DNA from: Actinoplanes couchii | Lineage (GTDB): Bacteria > Actinomycetota > Actinomycetes > Mycobacteriales > Micromonosporaceae | Direction of reading: 5' to 3' | Length of the DNA stretch: 61,131 nucleotides | Assembly: GCF_016862075.1 (NCBI RefSeq) | Contig: NZ_BOMG01000120.1 | Span: 1-61,131 of the forward strand | Part shown: piece after piece, positions 1 to 9,500 of the stretch | Position numbering within the stretch: the stretch's first letter is position 1 | Layout: each line of letters starts with the position of its first letter | Notes under the pieces: model-generated | Told to the model about the DNA's origin: nothing | The model's database searches: none | The model's input: the letters and a program-made list of their open reading frames with translations, nothing else | Position numbers and translations under genes: made by a program

Positions 1-1
1 C

Positions 2-718
2 ACAGGATCGCATAGGAAAACCGAGACGCTGCTCGCCCAGCGCTGGACACCACCGTTGAACGGCACCCTGGACGGCGCCATGACCGCCTACATGCGCATC
101 GGTGACGAGTTCGGTGCCGAAGCCACCCTCATGGGCCGGGGCACCATCGCCGCAGACTTCACCGGCAAACAGTTTCCCGCCGACGGATTGGTGCCCACGC
201 CGTCGCCGGTGACCCACGTGGCACCCCAGCAGTCCGGATTCCGCACGGTGGTCTTCGACGCCAAGGGCAAAACCTGGTACGACGACGCCAAACTCGCCGG
301 CAACGAGGTGATCAGCGTCCTCGGCACCCGGGTCTCCGAGGAGTACCTGCAGCATCTGCGTGAGCGCGGCGTCTCCTACCTGTTCGCCGGCGAAGACGGC
401 CGCGACCTGGCCGCGGCCCTCGGCATCCTGGGCGACACCTTCGGCATGTCCACCGTCCTGCTACAGGGCGGCGGCGTCATCAACGGCGCGTTCCTCGCCG
501 CCGGGCTCATCGACGAGATCAGCGTGCTGCTGCACCCCGGCATCGACGGACTCGCCGGCGCCCCCGCGATCTTCGAAGCCACCGGCAGCCCGGACTTCCT
601 GCCCGCCGACGGACAACAACTCGAACTGAAGACCAGCACGACCCTGGAAGACGGCCTCGTCTGGATCCACTACGCCGTCCACCACGACACCCCCGAAAAC
701 GCGGACAGCCCGAGCTGA
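2..718 (+). CDS. DHFR/RibD C-terminal-like reductase, 5' end outside window
   Basis: Predicted NAD(P)H-dependent cytoplasmic reductase of the dihydrofolate reductase/RibD C-terminal fold; substrate unknown. The frame is open to the left edge. Codons before the TTG at 56 encode LLAQRWTPPLNGTLDG, which resembles the family's N-terminal 'DG...RW.P' stretch, so the beta-strand-1 end is probably cut off by the window rather than starting at that TTG. Visible motifs are LMGRGTIAADF (cofactor-side loop) and LLQGGGVINGAFLAAGLIDE, the usual glycine-rich motif followed by the LIDE helix. It is followed by 260 bp without a convincing gene. Family assignment is solid; physiological role is not. Confidence 0.8.
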   Translation, partial: TGSHRKTETLLAQRWTPPLNGTLDGAMTAYMRIGDEFGAEATLMGRGTIAADFTGKQFPADGLVPTPSPVTHVAPQQSGFRTVVFDAKGKTWYDDAKLAGNEVISVLGTRVSEEYLQHLRERGVSYLFAGEDGRDLAAALGILGDTFGMSTVLLQGGGVINGAFLAAGLIDEISVLLHPGIDGLAGAPAIFEATGSPDFLPADGQQLELKTSTTLEDGLVWIHYAVHHDTPENADSPS

Positions 719-814
719 ACTCAGCCAGAGGCTCCAACGCAAGGACGACGTCGGCCTCACCCCAACGCCGCCGGACCAACCAGCCTCCCACCGGTACGGC
801 GGCGTCGACCTTCC

Positions 815-830
815 TGACACCGTGGTGTCA
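815..830. promoter_or_regulatory. Inverted repeat, MerR-type operator-like
   Basis: TGACACC-GT-GGTGTCA is a perfect 7-bp dyad with a 2-nt centre in the gap between the reductase and the convergent DJ-1 gene. It resembles operators of MerR-type regulators, but neither flanking gene starts here and no MerR gene is adjacent, so it may be a relic or chance. Confidence 0.2.
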
Positions 831-979
831 AACCTCGCGGAAACAGAATCCGCCATCGATGAACCGGAGGTGTCCGTACTCACGGCGATGGCCACAGAAT
901 CCTGTTCACACGCACGAAGCCAGGTGCTGGGTAAGCACAGACAGGGTCAGTGGGGCGTCCAGGTCGTGATCCGATTGTC

Positions 980-1657
980 CTAACGCGCCGCCTGCATGAC
1001 CGGGACGATCGTGGTGAGCGCCTGCCGCATGTTCTCCGGGCTGGTCGCCGCGAGGGTGTCGACCTCGGGTTCCCACGGGTGTTCGAGGATGCCGGCCACG
1101 GCGCGGGCGATGTCGGTGTTGTCCAGGCGGTCGATCAGGTGCAGGGCCATGTCGATGCCGGCGGTGATGCCCGCGCTGGTCACGACCTCACCGGCGTCGA
1201 CCCAGCGGCGGTCCCGGACGACCTCGACCCGCGGGTGCTGTTTCTCCAGCTCGTCCAGGACCAGCCAGTGCGAGGTGGCGGGACGCCCGTCCAGGAGCCC
1301 GGCGGCGGCGTACACCATCGCACCGTTGCAGACCGAGGTCATCATCGTGCCCTGCGCGGCCAGGGCCCGCATCCGGTCCAGGTGGGCCCGGTCGGTGTGC
1401 AGGGTGTCGATGCCCTGACCGCCGGGATGAACGATCAGGTCGGGGCGGGGCTCGTCGTCGATCCCGCCGTCCGGGGTCACGGTCAGACCCAGTGAGCAGC
1501 GTACGGGCGCCCCGTCGAGGCTGGCCGTCCGGACGCGCACGTTCCGGGTCGTCACCATCTGCCAGCTCCGCAGCGTCTCCCACGGGCCGGTGAAGTCGAG
1601 TTCCTCAACGCCGTCGAAGAGCAACACGGTGATACGGAAGGGCTGCGTGTCAGTCAT
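980..1657 (-). CDS. DJ-1/PfpI family protein
   Basis: Single-domain DJ-1/PfpI (class I glutamine amidotransferase-like) protein of about 225 residues. N-terminal strand FRITVLLFDGVEELDFTGPW is typical of the GlxA/isonitrile hydratase branch. The nucleophile elbow is TSVCNGAMVYAAAGLLDG, with the Cys in the expected place, followed by the conserved ATSHW. I start at the ATG at 1657, which has a GAAGG-type ribosome site; the frame continues 24 codons further but without family-like sequence. It is divergent from the GlxA-type regulator at 1728 across about 70 bp, so both probably share a control region. Candidate activities are isonitrile hydratase, glyoxalase-like or chaperone; the sequence does not decide. 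Confidence 0.85.
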   Translation of the reverse strand: MTDTQPFRITVLLFDGVEELDFTGPWETLRSWQMVTTRNVRVRTASLDGAPVRCSLGLTVTPDGGIDDEPRPDLIVHPGGQGIDTLHTDRAHLDRMRALAAQGTMMTSVCNGAMVYAAAGLLDGRPATSHWLVLDELEKQHPRVEVVRDRRWVDAGEVVTSAGITAGIDMALHLIDRLDNTDIARAVAGILEHPWEPEVDTLAATSPENMRQALTTIVPVMQAAR

Positions 1658-1727
1658 GCCTTCATCCTTCGCGGCCTGCTGCGCGACGGCGAGTAGCAGG
1701 AATGCCCATGGTCGATAGGATTCCGCC

Positions 1728-2687
1728 ATGGCCGGTTCGTCTCGTCATCGTGTCGCCGTGCTCGCCCTCGACCAGGTGCAGCCGATGGAACTCGGCATGC
1801 CGTTCCAGACCTTCGGCATGCACGAGCGTCGTTACGAGGTGATCCTGTGCGGGCGTACGGCCGGGCCGGTCGAGACGATCAGCGGCTGGCCGGTCGTCAC
1901 ACCGCACGGCCTCGACCAGGTGGTCACGGCGGACACGGTGATCGTGCCGGCCTACGGCGGTTTCCAGCAGGACACCCCACCGGACGCCACCGACGACGTC
2001 GCCGACGCCCTGCGTGAAGCGCATGCGCGGGGCGCGCGGATCGCCACCATCTGCACCGGCGCGTTCGCCCTGGCCACGACCGGCCTGCTCGACGGGAAAC
2101 GCGCGACCACTCACTGGCTGTTCACCGACGAACTGGCCCGCCGGCACCCCCGTATCGAGGTCGACCCCGGTGTGCTCTACGTCGACACCGGATCGCTGAT
2201 CACCTCGGCCGGGGTGGCCAGCGGCATCGACCTCTGCCTGCACCTGCTACGCCGTGACTGCGGGGCGGCCACCGCCACCGCGGTCGCCCGGGGCATCGTG
2301 GCCGCGCCACACCGCGACGGCGGCCAGGCCCAGTACGTCACCCACCCGGCCGCGCCCCCGGACCGCAGCGAACTGAGCGCGACCCTGGAATGGGCCCTGC
2401 ACCGCCTCGACGCTCCGCTAACCGTCGCCGACCTGGCCGCGCACGCAGCGGTGTCCGAACGCACCTTCGCCCGGACGTTCACCGCGCAGCTCGGGGTCAG
2501 CCCGATCCGGTGGCTCACCGCCGCCCGCATCAGCCGAGCCCGCGAACTGCTCGAAACGACCGACGCCAGCGTCGACCACATCGGCCGGGCCTGCGGGCTC
2601 GGCACCCCGGCCAACTTCCGCCACCACTTCCGCCAGGCCACCGGCACCACACCAACCGACTACCGCCGTACGTTCTCGGCGCGCTGA
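1728..2687 (+). CDS. GlxA-family transcriptional regulator (DJ-1/PfpI + AraC HTH)
   Basis: Cytoplasmic one-component regulator. Residues about 5-175 form a DJ-1/PfpI-like sensor with elbow IATICTGAFALATTGLLDGK and following ATTHW. Residues about 215-319 are an AraC/XylS DNA-binding domain with two helix-turn-helices (SERTFARTFTAQLGVSPIRW; then the second, containing LGTPANFRHHFRQATGTTP). Length of 319 aa is normal for the GlxA family. It is divergently arranged with the DJ-1 protein at 980-1657 and most likely controls that gene and itself. The natural ligand is unknown. Confidence 0.92.
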   Translation: MAGSSRHRVAVLALDQVQPMELGMPFQTFGMHERRYEVILCGRTAGPVETISGWPVVTPHGLDQVVTADTVIVPAYGGFQQDTPPDATDDVADALREAHARGARIATICTGAFALATTGLLDGKRATTHWLFTDELARRHPRIEVDPGVLYVDTGSLITSAGVASGIDLCLHLLRRDCGAATATAVARGIVAAPHRDGGQAQYVTHPAAPPDRSELSATLEWALHRLDAPLTVADLAAHAAVSERTFARTFTAQLGVSPIRWLTAARISRARELLETTDASVDHIGRACGLGTPANFRHHFRQATGTTPTDYRRTFSAR

Positions 2688-2730
2688 AAGCGGCCCGCTG
2701 CGCGGTGAGTGTCGTCAGGCGGACAGGCAG

Positions 2731-2925
2731 GACCACACGCGCGGCGGTTTCGATCCGCGGGAGCATCCGCTGAGTCTGCTGGCACTCGGCGGTCCCGGCT
2801 GGGCCGGCTACTGCATCGTGTCCGGAGTGGCGGTCGTGGTGTCGTTCCTGGGGGGCGCCGCCGACGAGGGCCTGCCGGGTTCGACGCTGCGGATGCGGTC
2901 CACTCCCCCCATGCCGAACTGCTGA
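2731..2925 (+). pseudogene. DUF998 membrane protein remnant
   Basis: A 64-codon frame ending at TGA 2923-2925 reads TRGGFDPREHPLSLLALGGP, closely resembling the N-terminal signature of DUF998 integral membrane proteins (R-x-GFD-x-R-x-HPLSLL), and is followed by one hydrophobic helix (IVSGVAVVVSFLGGAA). There is no start codon with a ribosome site and everything after the first helix is missing, so it is read as a decayed gene. It fills most of the 335-bp gap between the GlxA regulator and the HEAT-like gene. Confidence 0.5.
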
Positions 2926-3022
2926 CACCTGTCTGGTTCGCCGAGTACCCGGCGACGCCGGAGCAGCCGCCTGCCGACGACCTGGACGGGTACTGCGGCT
3001 GGCGGTGCGGGAGAATGCGCGG

Positions 3023-6000
3023 GTGCTGTCCGATGAACTCGATCATGTGCCTTATCCGGACCGGATCCCCGCGCTGCTGAACCTGTTGCGGGAGCGGGAC
3101 GACCCGGCCGGGCGGATCGCCGAGATGGCGGCGGGCGGCCCCTACGACCGATATCTGGCGGTGGTCGCGGCGGCCGCGTCCGGGCTCCGGCACGTCGTGG
3201 TCGAGGCACTGCACGACCCCGATTTTTCGGTACGGTCGGAGGCCGTCCGGCAGGCGATGCGGCAGGGCTGGGCGGATGCCGGTGAGCTGCTCGCGGACGC
3301 GCCACCGGTGTTGCGCCGGCTGATCGTGCGGGAGCTGCGACGGCGGCCCGGTTCGGGCGACCCGCTGATCGACATGATCCGCGAGCGCCACGGGGATCAG
3401 GAGGCGGCGGCGCTGCTCCCGGCGTGCACCGCGGACACGGTGGCGCGCTTGCTGCCGTACGTGAAAGGGTCCTGGAAGGCTCTGGCCCGGCGGCACAGCA
3501 CTGTGGTCCTGACCTGGGCGGACGACCGTCTGACGGCCGGTGACGACTGGTCCCGGGTGCTGGACGCGGTCCAGGCGTGTACCGCCGCCAAGCCGGAGAT
3601 GGTGCTCGACCTGCTGGAACGACACGCTCCCGAGGTCCTTCCGGACGTCGACACCGAGCCGCTGGCGAGACGGTCCCCGGATCGGCTGGCGGCGCTGCTG
3701 ATCGCTCGTGGCAAGGACGGGACCAGTTTCAACCAGTGTGGCCTGCACGTACTGCGGCATCTGATGGGGTTGGGCACGGACCGGCTGGCGGGGCTGCACG
3801 TGCTGAACTTCGAGTTCCTGGAACTGTTGGCACCGCAGCGCCGCGCCGAGGTCTACGCGGCCGCACCCGGCAAGGACATCCCCTGGGAGGGGCATGTCGA
3901 GCTGCTGCCCGAGCCGCTGCGGACCCGGGAGGTTCGCCGGGTGCTGGCCCTGGTCGCCGCGGACGAGCAGGCCACCCGGTTGTGGCGCCGGTACCGTCCG
4001 GCCGCCGAGGTCCTGCCGGAGATCGCCGAGCAGGCACGTGACCGGGATCCGTCCACCCGCGGCGACGCGTACGCCGCGATGATCCGGGTGGCGGTCCGCG
4101 AGCCGGCCGCGCTCCCGGACGTGATGGACCGGCTCCTGCGGGCCCGCAACGAGCGCGAGAAGGTCCGCGGGCAGATGCTGGGCGAGCTGAAAGCGCTGAT
4201 CCCGCACCTCACCCCGGAGGTCGTGCCCACGCTGACCGCGATCACCGACGCGGCGATCGAGGCCCCGGACGTCTCGATCCGCTATCGGGACACACTTCCT
4301 GAGCTGGCCTGGCAGGCCCTGGCCATGGTGCGTGGCCGGGACCTGACCGGCTGGGCACTCGGCATGATCGCCCGGGTGCCCATCCCGTGGTACCTGGAGA
4401 CCCCGCTGCGCACCGGGCAGGAACACCTGGTCACCGCGGCCCTGTCCACCCGGATCAGCGCCGACGTGCAGGAGCTGTTCGCCCTCGTGGGGCTGCTGGA
4501 GACCCGGGCCCGGCACGTCCCGGAGATCCAGGAGCTGCTGCGCCGGGCCACCACGCCGACCACCGCGGCCGACGTGCGGGAGCGGGCCGCCACGATGTGG
4601 CTCGATGATCCGGCGACCCGCGCCGAACGGGCCGCCGCACTGGTCCGCGCCGATCCGGCGGCCGCGCTGCTCGCCCCGGTGTGGCGTGAGATCACCGGGT
4701 ACAGCACCACCCTGCTCGACCCGTCACTGGCCGGGCCGCCGACACACGTCCGCCGTTGGACACCCCGGCAGCAGCGCGCCTACGCCGAGACGGTCGCCGC
4801 GGTGGCCGCCGACGACGAGCGGACGCAGCGGGCCCGTACGGCGGCAGTGAAGCATCTGGCCCGGGTGCCGGTGACCGGCCGGGAGCTGCTCACCCGGTTC
4901 CTGGACGGGCCGGAGGTGCCGCTGGTGGAGGCCGCGCTGACCGCGCTGTCCTGGACCGACCGGCCCGGCGAGGCACTGCCGGTGCTGCTCGGGCACGCCG
5001 GCGGCGACCGGGCGCGGGTAGCTCTACCCGCCGCCGCCCGGGCGGCGCGTTTTGTCGGGGCCGCCGACCTGCCGGACCTGCTGCGCGGCGTGCTGTTCGA
5101 CCCGGCGGCCAAGGTGACCAGCCGGAAGGCGGCGGTACGGCTGCTCGCCCGGTACGGCCCGCCGGAGTTCCCGCGGACACTCACCGAGCTGTGGCGGACC
5201 CCGGGCACCCACCCGGACGTGCGGGCCGCCGTCGTCACGGCGATGCCCCGGCTGTCCCCGCCGGCCTGGGAGGTCGACACCGAGGCCGCCGGGCCCGGAA
5301 CGCCCGCGGAGACCCTGGCCCTGCTCGACCTGCTGCACACCGGGGCCCAAGAAGACCTCGACGAACCCGGCCGGCGGCGGCTCGCGGCACTCGTGACGGC
5401 CGCGTGCACCGACCCGGACGCCCAGGTGCGGCGACGGGCCTACGCCCTGCTCGGGACGTGGATGCCGTGGTCGCCGCAGGCCCCCGGCCTGGCCGTCGCC
5501 GCGCTCGCCGACCCGGAACCCCGCGGCCTGTACGGGCTTCCCCTGTCCCTGGTCGGGGCGCTGCTGGACGGTCCCGGAGCCGACGTGCTGCAACCACTGC
5601 TGGACGGGTACGCCGCCCGGGACGCCGCGGACACCGGGCCGTCCACCGGCAAACAGGACCGTCTGGCCCGGCGCCGGACCGGTGAGATCCTCGGTGCCGT
5701 CGCCCTGTGGGCCCGCGCGAATCCGGGCGCCGACCGGGAACCGGCCCGCCGGCTGGCCCGGCACCTCGCCACCCGGCCCGGCTTCCGCGGCGAGGGCGCC
5801 GAACTGCTGATCGCACTGGACGGGCCGACCCCTGAAGTGGCCGACCTGCTGGCCGGGCACACGGTGCTGACCGCCGAGATCGCCGCGGGAATCACCGGCC
5901 GGCAGCCGGACACCACGCCCGCCGCCGCCCGGGAGCTGGCCGACCGCGGTGACCTGACCGGCGGGCTGCTCGCGCTGGGCCTGGTCACGGCCGGCGGAAA

Positions 6001-6106
6001 GTACGGGTACTGGTCCGATCCGTGGGTCGAGGAGATGAACCACCTGCGCCGCCACCCACACCCGGAAGTAGCCGAAGCAGCACTCCGGAGGCCCATGACC
6101 CGGTAG
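3023..6106 (+). CDS. Large HEAT-repeat-like protein, function unknown
   Basis: A 1,027-residue predicted cytoplasmic protein built almost entirely of short amphipathic helical pairs. Recurring units such as PDFSVRSEAVRQAMRQGW, DPAAKVTSRKAAVRLLARYG and DPDAQVRRRAYALLGTWMP have the HEAT pattern (D-x-x-x-x-V-R-x-x-A). No signal peptide, membrane helix or catalytic motif is seen. HEAT arrays usually act as protein-binding scaffolds. I use the GTG at 3023 because GGGAG lies about 10 nt upstream; an in-frame GTG at 3005 lacks a ribosome site. It stands alone, next to a decayed caspase-family gene on the other strand, so a former functional link is possible but only inferred. Confidence 0.7.
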   Translation: MLSDELDHVPYPDRIPALLNLLRERDDPAGRIAEMAAGGPYDRYLAVVAAAASGLRHVVVEALHDPDFSVRSEAVRQAMRQGWADAGELLADAPPVLRRLIVRELRRRPGSGDPLIDMIRERHGDQEAAALLPACTADTVARLLPYVKGSWKALARRHSTVVLTWADDRLTAGDDWSRVLDAVQACTAAKPEMVLDLLERHAPEVLPDVDTEPLARRSPDRLAALLIARGKDGTSFNQCGLHVLRHLMGLGTDRLAGLHVLNFEFLELLAPQRRAEVYAAAPGKDIPWEGHVELLPEPLRTREVRRVLALVAADEQATRLWRRYRPAAEVLPEIAEQARDRDPSTRGDAYAAMIRVAVREPAALPDVMDRLLRARNEREKVRGQMLGELKALIPHLTPEVVPTLTAITDAAIEAPDVSIRYRDTLPELAWQALAMVRGRDLTGWALGMIARVPIPWYLETPLRTGQEHLVTAALSTRISADVQELFALVGLLETRARHVPEIQELLRRATTPTTAADVRERAATMWLDDPATRAERAAALVRADPAAALLAPVWREITGYSTTLLDPSLAGPPTHVRRWTPRQQRAYAETVAAVAADDERTQRARTAAVKHLARVPVTGRELLTRFLDGPEVPLVEAALTALSWTDRPGEALPVLLGHAGGDRARVALPAAARAARFVGAADLPDLLRGVLFDPAAKVTSRKAAVRLLARYGPPEFPRTLTELWRTPGTHPDVRAAVVTAMPRLSPPAWEVDTEAAGPGTPAETLALLDLLHTGAQEDLDEPGRRRLAALVTAACTDPDAQVRRRAYALLGTWMPWSPQAPGLAVAALADPEPRGLYGLPLSLVGALLDGPGADVLQPLLDGYAARDAADTGPSTGKQDRLARRRTGEILGAVALWARANPGADREPARRLARHLATRPGFRGEGAELLIALDGPTPEVADLLAGHTVLTAEIAAGITGRQPDTTPAAARELADRGDLTGGLLALGLVTAGGKYGYWSDPWVEEMNHLRRHPHPEVAEAALRRPMTR

Positions 6107-6445
6107 TCCGGGCGCACCGTGGCGTTGGCGAAGCGCAGGTGCCGTGCCCGACCGGCGCCGTGCAGGTCCACCAAGAACAGGGTGGGTATGCCACTATCCT
6201 GAGCGGCCGACACCCAGTCCCCGACGTTTGTTGGCCCCGGGCTTTCCATACGAGCCGTTTACTTCCCTCATCCGTAGCCAGGCGTCGTGGATCTTCTCCC
6301 GGTCGGGATTGCCGAGCAGATCGGCGGGGAACGCCGTGGTGGTAGTCCTTGAGTGCGGCGCTGATCTGCGTCGAGTGTCATCAGCGAACGGCAGCGGGGT
6401 GATTTCGCCTTCGGCGGGATCGAACTCGCCGACCCCGATCACCAA
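6107..6445 (-). pseudogene. Caspase-family (C14-like) protein remnant, frameshifted
   Basis: The leftward frame from 6445 reads LVIGVGEFDPAEGEITPLPF, then LLGNPDREKIHDAWLRMREV, matching the first strand and helix of actinobacterial caspase-fold proteins. Around 6230 the match moves to another frame, TNVGDWVSAAQDSG then IPTLFLVDLHGAGRARHLRF. Functional relatives have a D-L-C-H-A-G-like catalytic loop; here it is DLHGAG, so the Cys is lost, and the His-containing segment appears deleted. An in-frame stop lies just before the TTG. The gene is dead and lacks the C-terminal effector part such proteins usually carry. Confidence 0.45.
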
Positions 6446-6474
6446 TGCCTGTCGATGTCATCCTGATCATAACG

Positions 6475-6507
6475 CGAACGGCCAGTGCCTGAGGCACTGG
6501 CCGTTCG
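6475..6507 (-). terminator. Perfect 15-bp hairpin after the RHS gene
   Basis: CGAACGGCCAGTGCC and its exact complement are separated by only TGA, 13 bp beyond the stop of the leftward RHS gene. It is the likely transcription terminator, although only a weak T-rich stretch follows, as is common in actinomycetes. Confidence 0.75.
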
Positions 6508-6520
6508 TTCAACTCATTGA

Positions 6521-9500
6521 TCAACCACGCTCACAAGACGGCTTCTTCCCACCTCCGCCGCCCCAGCAATACATGTCGTCGAAGTCGTCAAACTTCACGT
6601 AGTGCTGAAGATTCATCAGCTTACCTTCGAAATACCATCGAATGTAGACGACAGTTCCGGCATCTGCGTCTCTAATTTTCTTCTTACTTGAGGTTCTCGC
6701 CTTAACGGTTACCTTCGGGCTACAGAAAGCCTTTTTGTGATTTTTGTTTTTGTATGGATTGTAGAGTTTGCAATTACCATAATGCTTATCGTAATACCTT
6801 ACGATGCCAGCCGCCCACATGGTCACCTTGCTGTTGTTGTGAAGAACACCGCACCACATCGCGGCAGTACAGTCCCCGGCGCCGCCGTAGTCGAAGCAGT
6901 CGTTGGGCCCAGCCGAACAGTAGCTGTACGCATTGGCACCCCCACCTCGGATGGGGTCAGTTTGCAGGAATCGGCCAGTGCCGGGGTCGTATACCCGGGC
7001 ACCCATCAACACCGTGCCGGCAAACGCCTCGGCGGAGCGCTGCTGGCTTCCGAGCCAGCCATATCTCTGGATCGGTGAATCTTCGTGCCGAACCCCGAAC
7101 TCGTCGAAATCGAGGACATCGACAGTAGAGCCTACGGGATCAAGGATCATTTTTACGTCGCCATGCAGGTCCGTCAGATGCAAGCGCAGTGCACCTCCAC
7201 TATCCGTAGTCGCCGCAAAGTCGCCATCCACACCGCTTACATTGCGAGTAATTATGCCGCTTCCTGCTTCTTCTTCGATCCAGTCGGGCCGGTCGCCGTT
7301 GCTGCGGTAGTGGTTGACCGTTGTCCGGGTTACATCCCACGCGTTGTCGGCCTGCGTCTCGGCGACGGCATAGACATTTCGATGCTGCGGATCGATCGTC
7401 CAAGTGATCCGCGCGGCTGCATAGGTTTGCCGACGTAACTGGTCATCCGTGTAGTACTCAAGTTTCAATCCGTCCGGCAAGGCAGTAGTACGCCCAAGAT
7501 CGTCATACTGATAGCCAGCATTCACCAAGCGATCAGAGGTATCGTAGCTATAGGTTTCAATGGCGCCGCCCGTTCCCGGACAGGGTTCGCCTGCTTCTCC
7601 GACCGCCGTTTTCTTCGATGTGCGGTTACTGTTCTTTCCAGATCCTTCGGCAAAGGTATATGTCCTGCGTGTACAAACGCTCCCGCTCGTCTCGTCGACC
7701 TGTGTGAGCCGACCCATCGCGTCATTGGTGAATGTCCGCTCGGTTAAGCTCGACTGTTTGAGCCGCTGACCCTCGTAATCGACGCTTAGCCGCTCGGCTA
7801 GAATTACGGTCCCGTCAGCCGTCCGGTATGACCGTGCCATTGGCATTCCAACCGGGTCGACAGCCGTCGTCTGAACCACACCGCCCGGCAAGACCTGGGC
7901 GACCATGTTGCCATCAGCGTCGTAACTGGCGGTGAAGGTTCCTGCCACACTGTCACTGACGGAGGTCAGCACTCCGCGCGGATCCGCTGCAGTGTCGTAG
8001 AAGTAGGCAGTACTACTTCCCATCGAGTCTTGAGTCAGGGTGACCCGATCAAGGTTGTCGTAGCGGTACGACGTTGATGCGCCAGTCGCGTCGGTGTAGG
8101 ACGTCATGCGGCCAAGACTGTCGTAACCGGTGAGGACGGCCCCTGTGGTGTCGATGGCGGATGTCATCCGATTTATCGTCGTGTTGCCGGTGGCGCTAGC
8201 GGTCGAGGTAACCAGTCCCGTGACTGGGTCGTATGTGGTGATCTGCGTCGACACCGGGGTTCCCACGCCCCCGGTGGTAGCGACCGTGGTCTCGCGATCC
8301 ATGGCGTCATAGCCCCAAGTGGTGACCCGGGTGACTCCGTTGGCGACTTCGGCTGTTGACGCAGTCTGGCCGGTTGCGGTGTAGGTGGTTGTGGTGGTGA
8401 GAAGTTCGTCGGGTTGGGTGCCGCCACCGGTGACAGCGGTCTTTGGCCCAATCCTGCATTCGAGATCGGCCCACTCGGGACGTCCGCCGCACGGGGCGGC
8501 TCCCGTTGCGGTGTAGTAGGAGGTGATGGTGGTCCCAGCGTCGTTGCCGTTCGACGCCGGGAGCCGGGTCTCGATCAACTGGCCCTGGCTGTTATAGAAA
8601 CTCTTGTCGATGATCGGCGAACCTGCGGGGTCGCTGATCGATTCGGTAGCTGCCCCGAGTATCCAGTCGTATCGGGTGTCGTGATGGAGGACTTCGCCGT
8701 CCGCCGCATATCCTGCCGTCTGAACACCGGTGGACACTCGAGTAGGCAGGTTTGCCACCGCTGCCGTGCCGTCGGTCGGCCTCCCTTGGTCGTAGTTGAA
8801 ACTGGTGTGCACGCGGCCCGCTACCTCCGTTCCGGCGGGCAGGGAAGGCAGACCGCCGGAGCCTGGCATCCCTTGGGCAAGTGTCACCAGGTGCACGGCT
8901 CCGGTCGTCTCTAACAGACGAACTCCGTCGAGGCGGTAGGATTTCACCGTGGACAGCATCACTGCTCGTTGTGCGCTCGGCAGTTGTTCAAGACCGAGTT
9001 CAATCAGTTTGGTGCCATCGTTTTCACCTGCGCCTAGGGCTAGTGCCCGGTTCCCGGGAGTGAGCGCGCGTACGACCGATCCGAGGTTGTTGAAGTCGTA
9101 GGCGGAGAGGTATCCACCGGGCTCGGCGTTGTTGACCTGCCTTCCGTTGGGGTCAAGGTAATGGACGGTAGCGCGCGAGTATGCGTTGCTTGGCAGGACG
9201 CCGCGACCGATGTTGCTCGTCGGCACCGCGTCTGGCGGGAAAATCGCTACGGCATTCTGCGGTGCTTGCTGCTGGCCCCATGTTGCGACATCGGCGGCCC
9301 GAAGGTCGTAGGGACCGCCGTCGGCACGTGAGGTTGGCACGTCGTATACCACCGAGGTACGGGCCACGCCGTTGACAGTGTCGGCCGTACCCGGCTGGAG
9401 GGTAGGCTGAGACGCTGAAAGCAGAGTGCCGGCACCCGCAGTTGCCGACCCAGCGGTTCCGTAGATGAAAGTCCACGGCAGTTGCCCCGGATCTGCGTAC

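Noticed and set aside
719..979. Open frame of about 85 codons after the first reductase
   Set aside because: No start codon with a ribosome site and no recognisable motif; treated as intergenic.
2660..4516. Long open frame (618 codons) on the minus strand opposite the HEAT gene
   Set aside because: Arg/Gly/Gln/Pro-rich translation with no domain; it is the usual antisense shadow of a high-GC coding gene.
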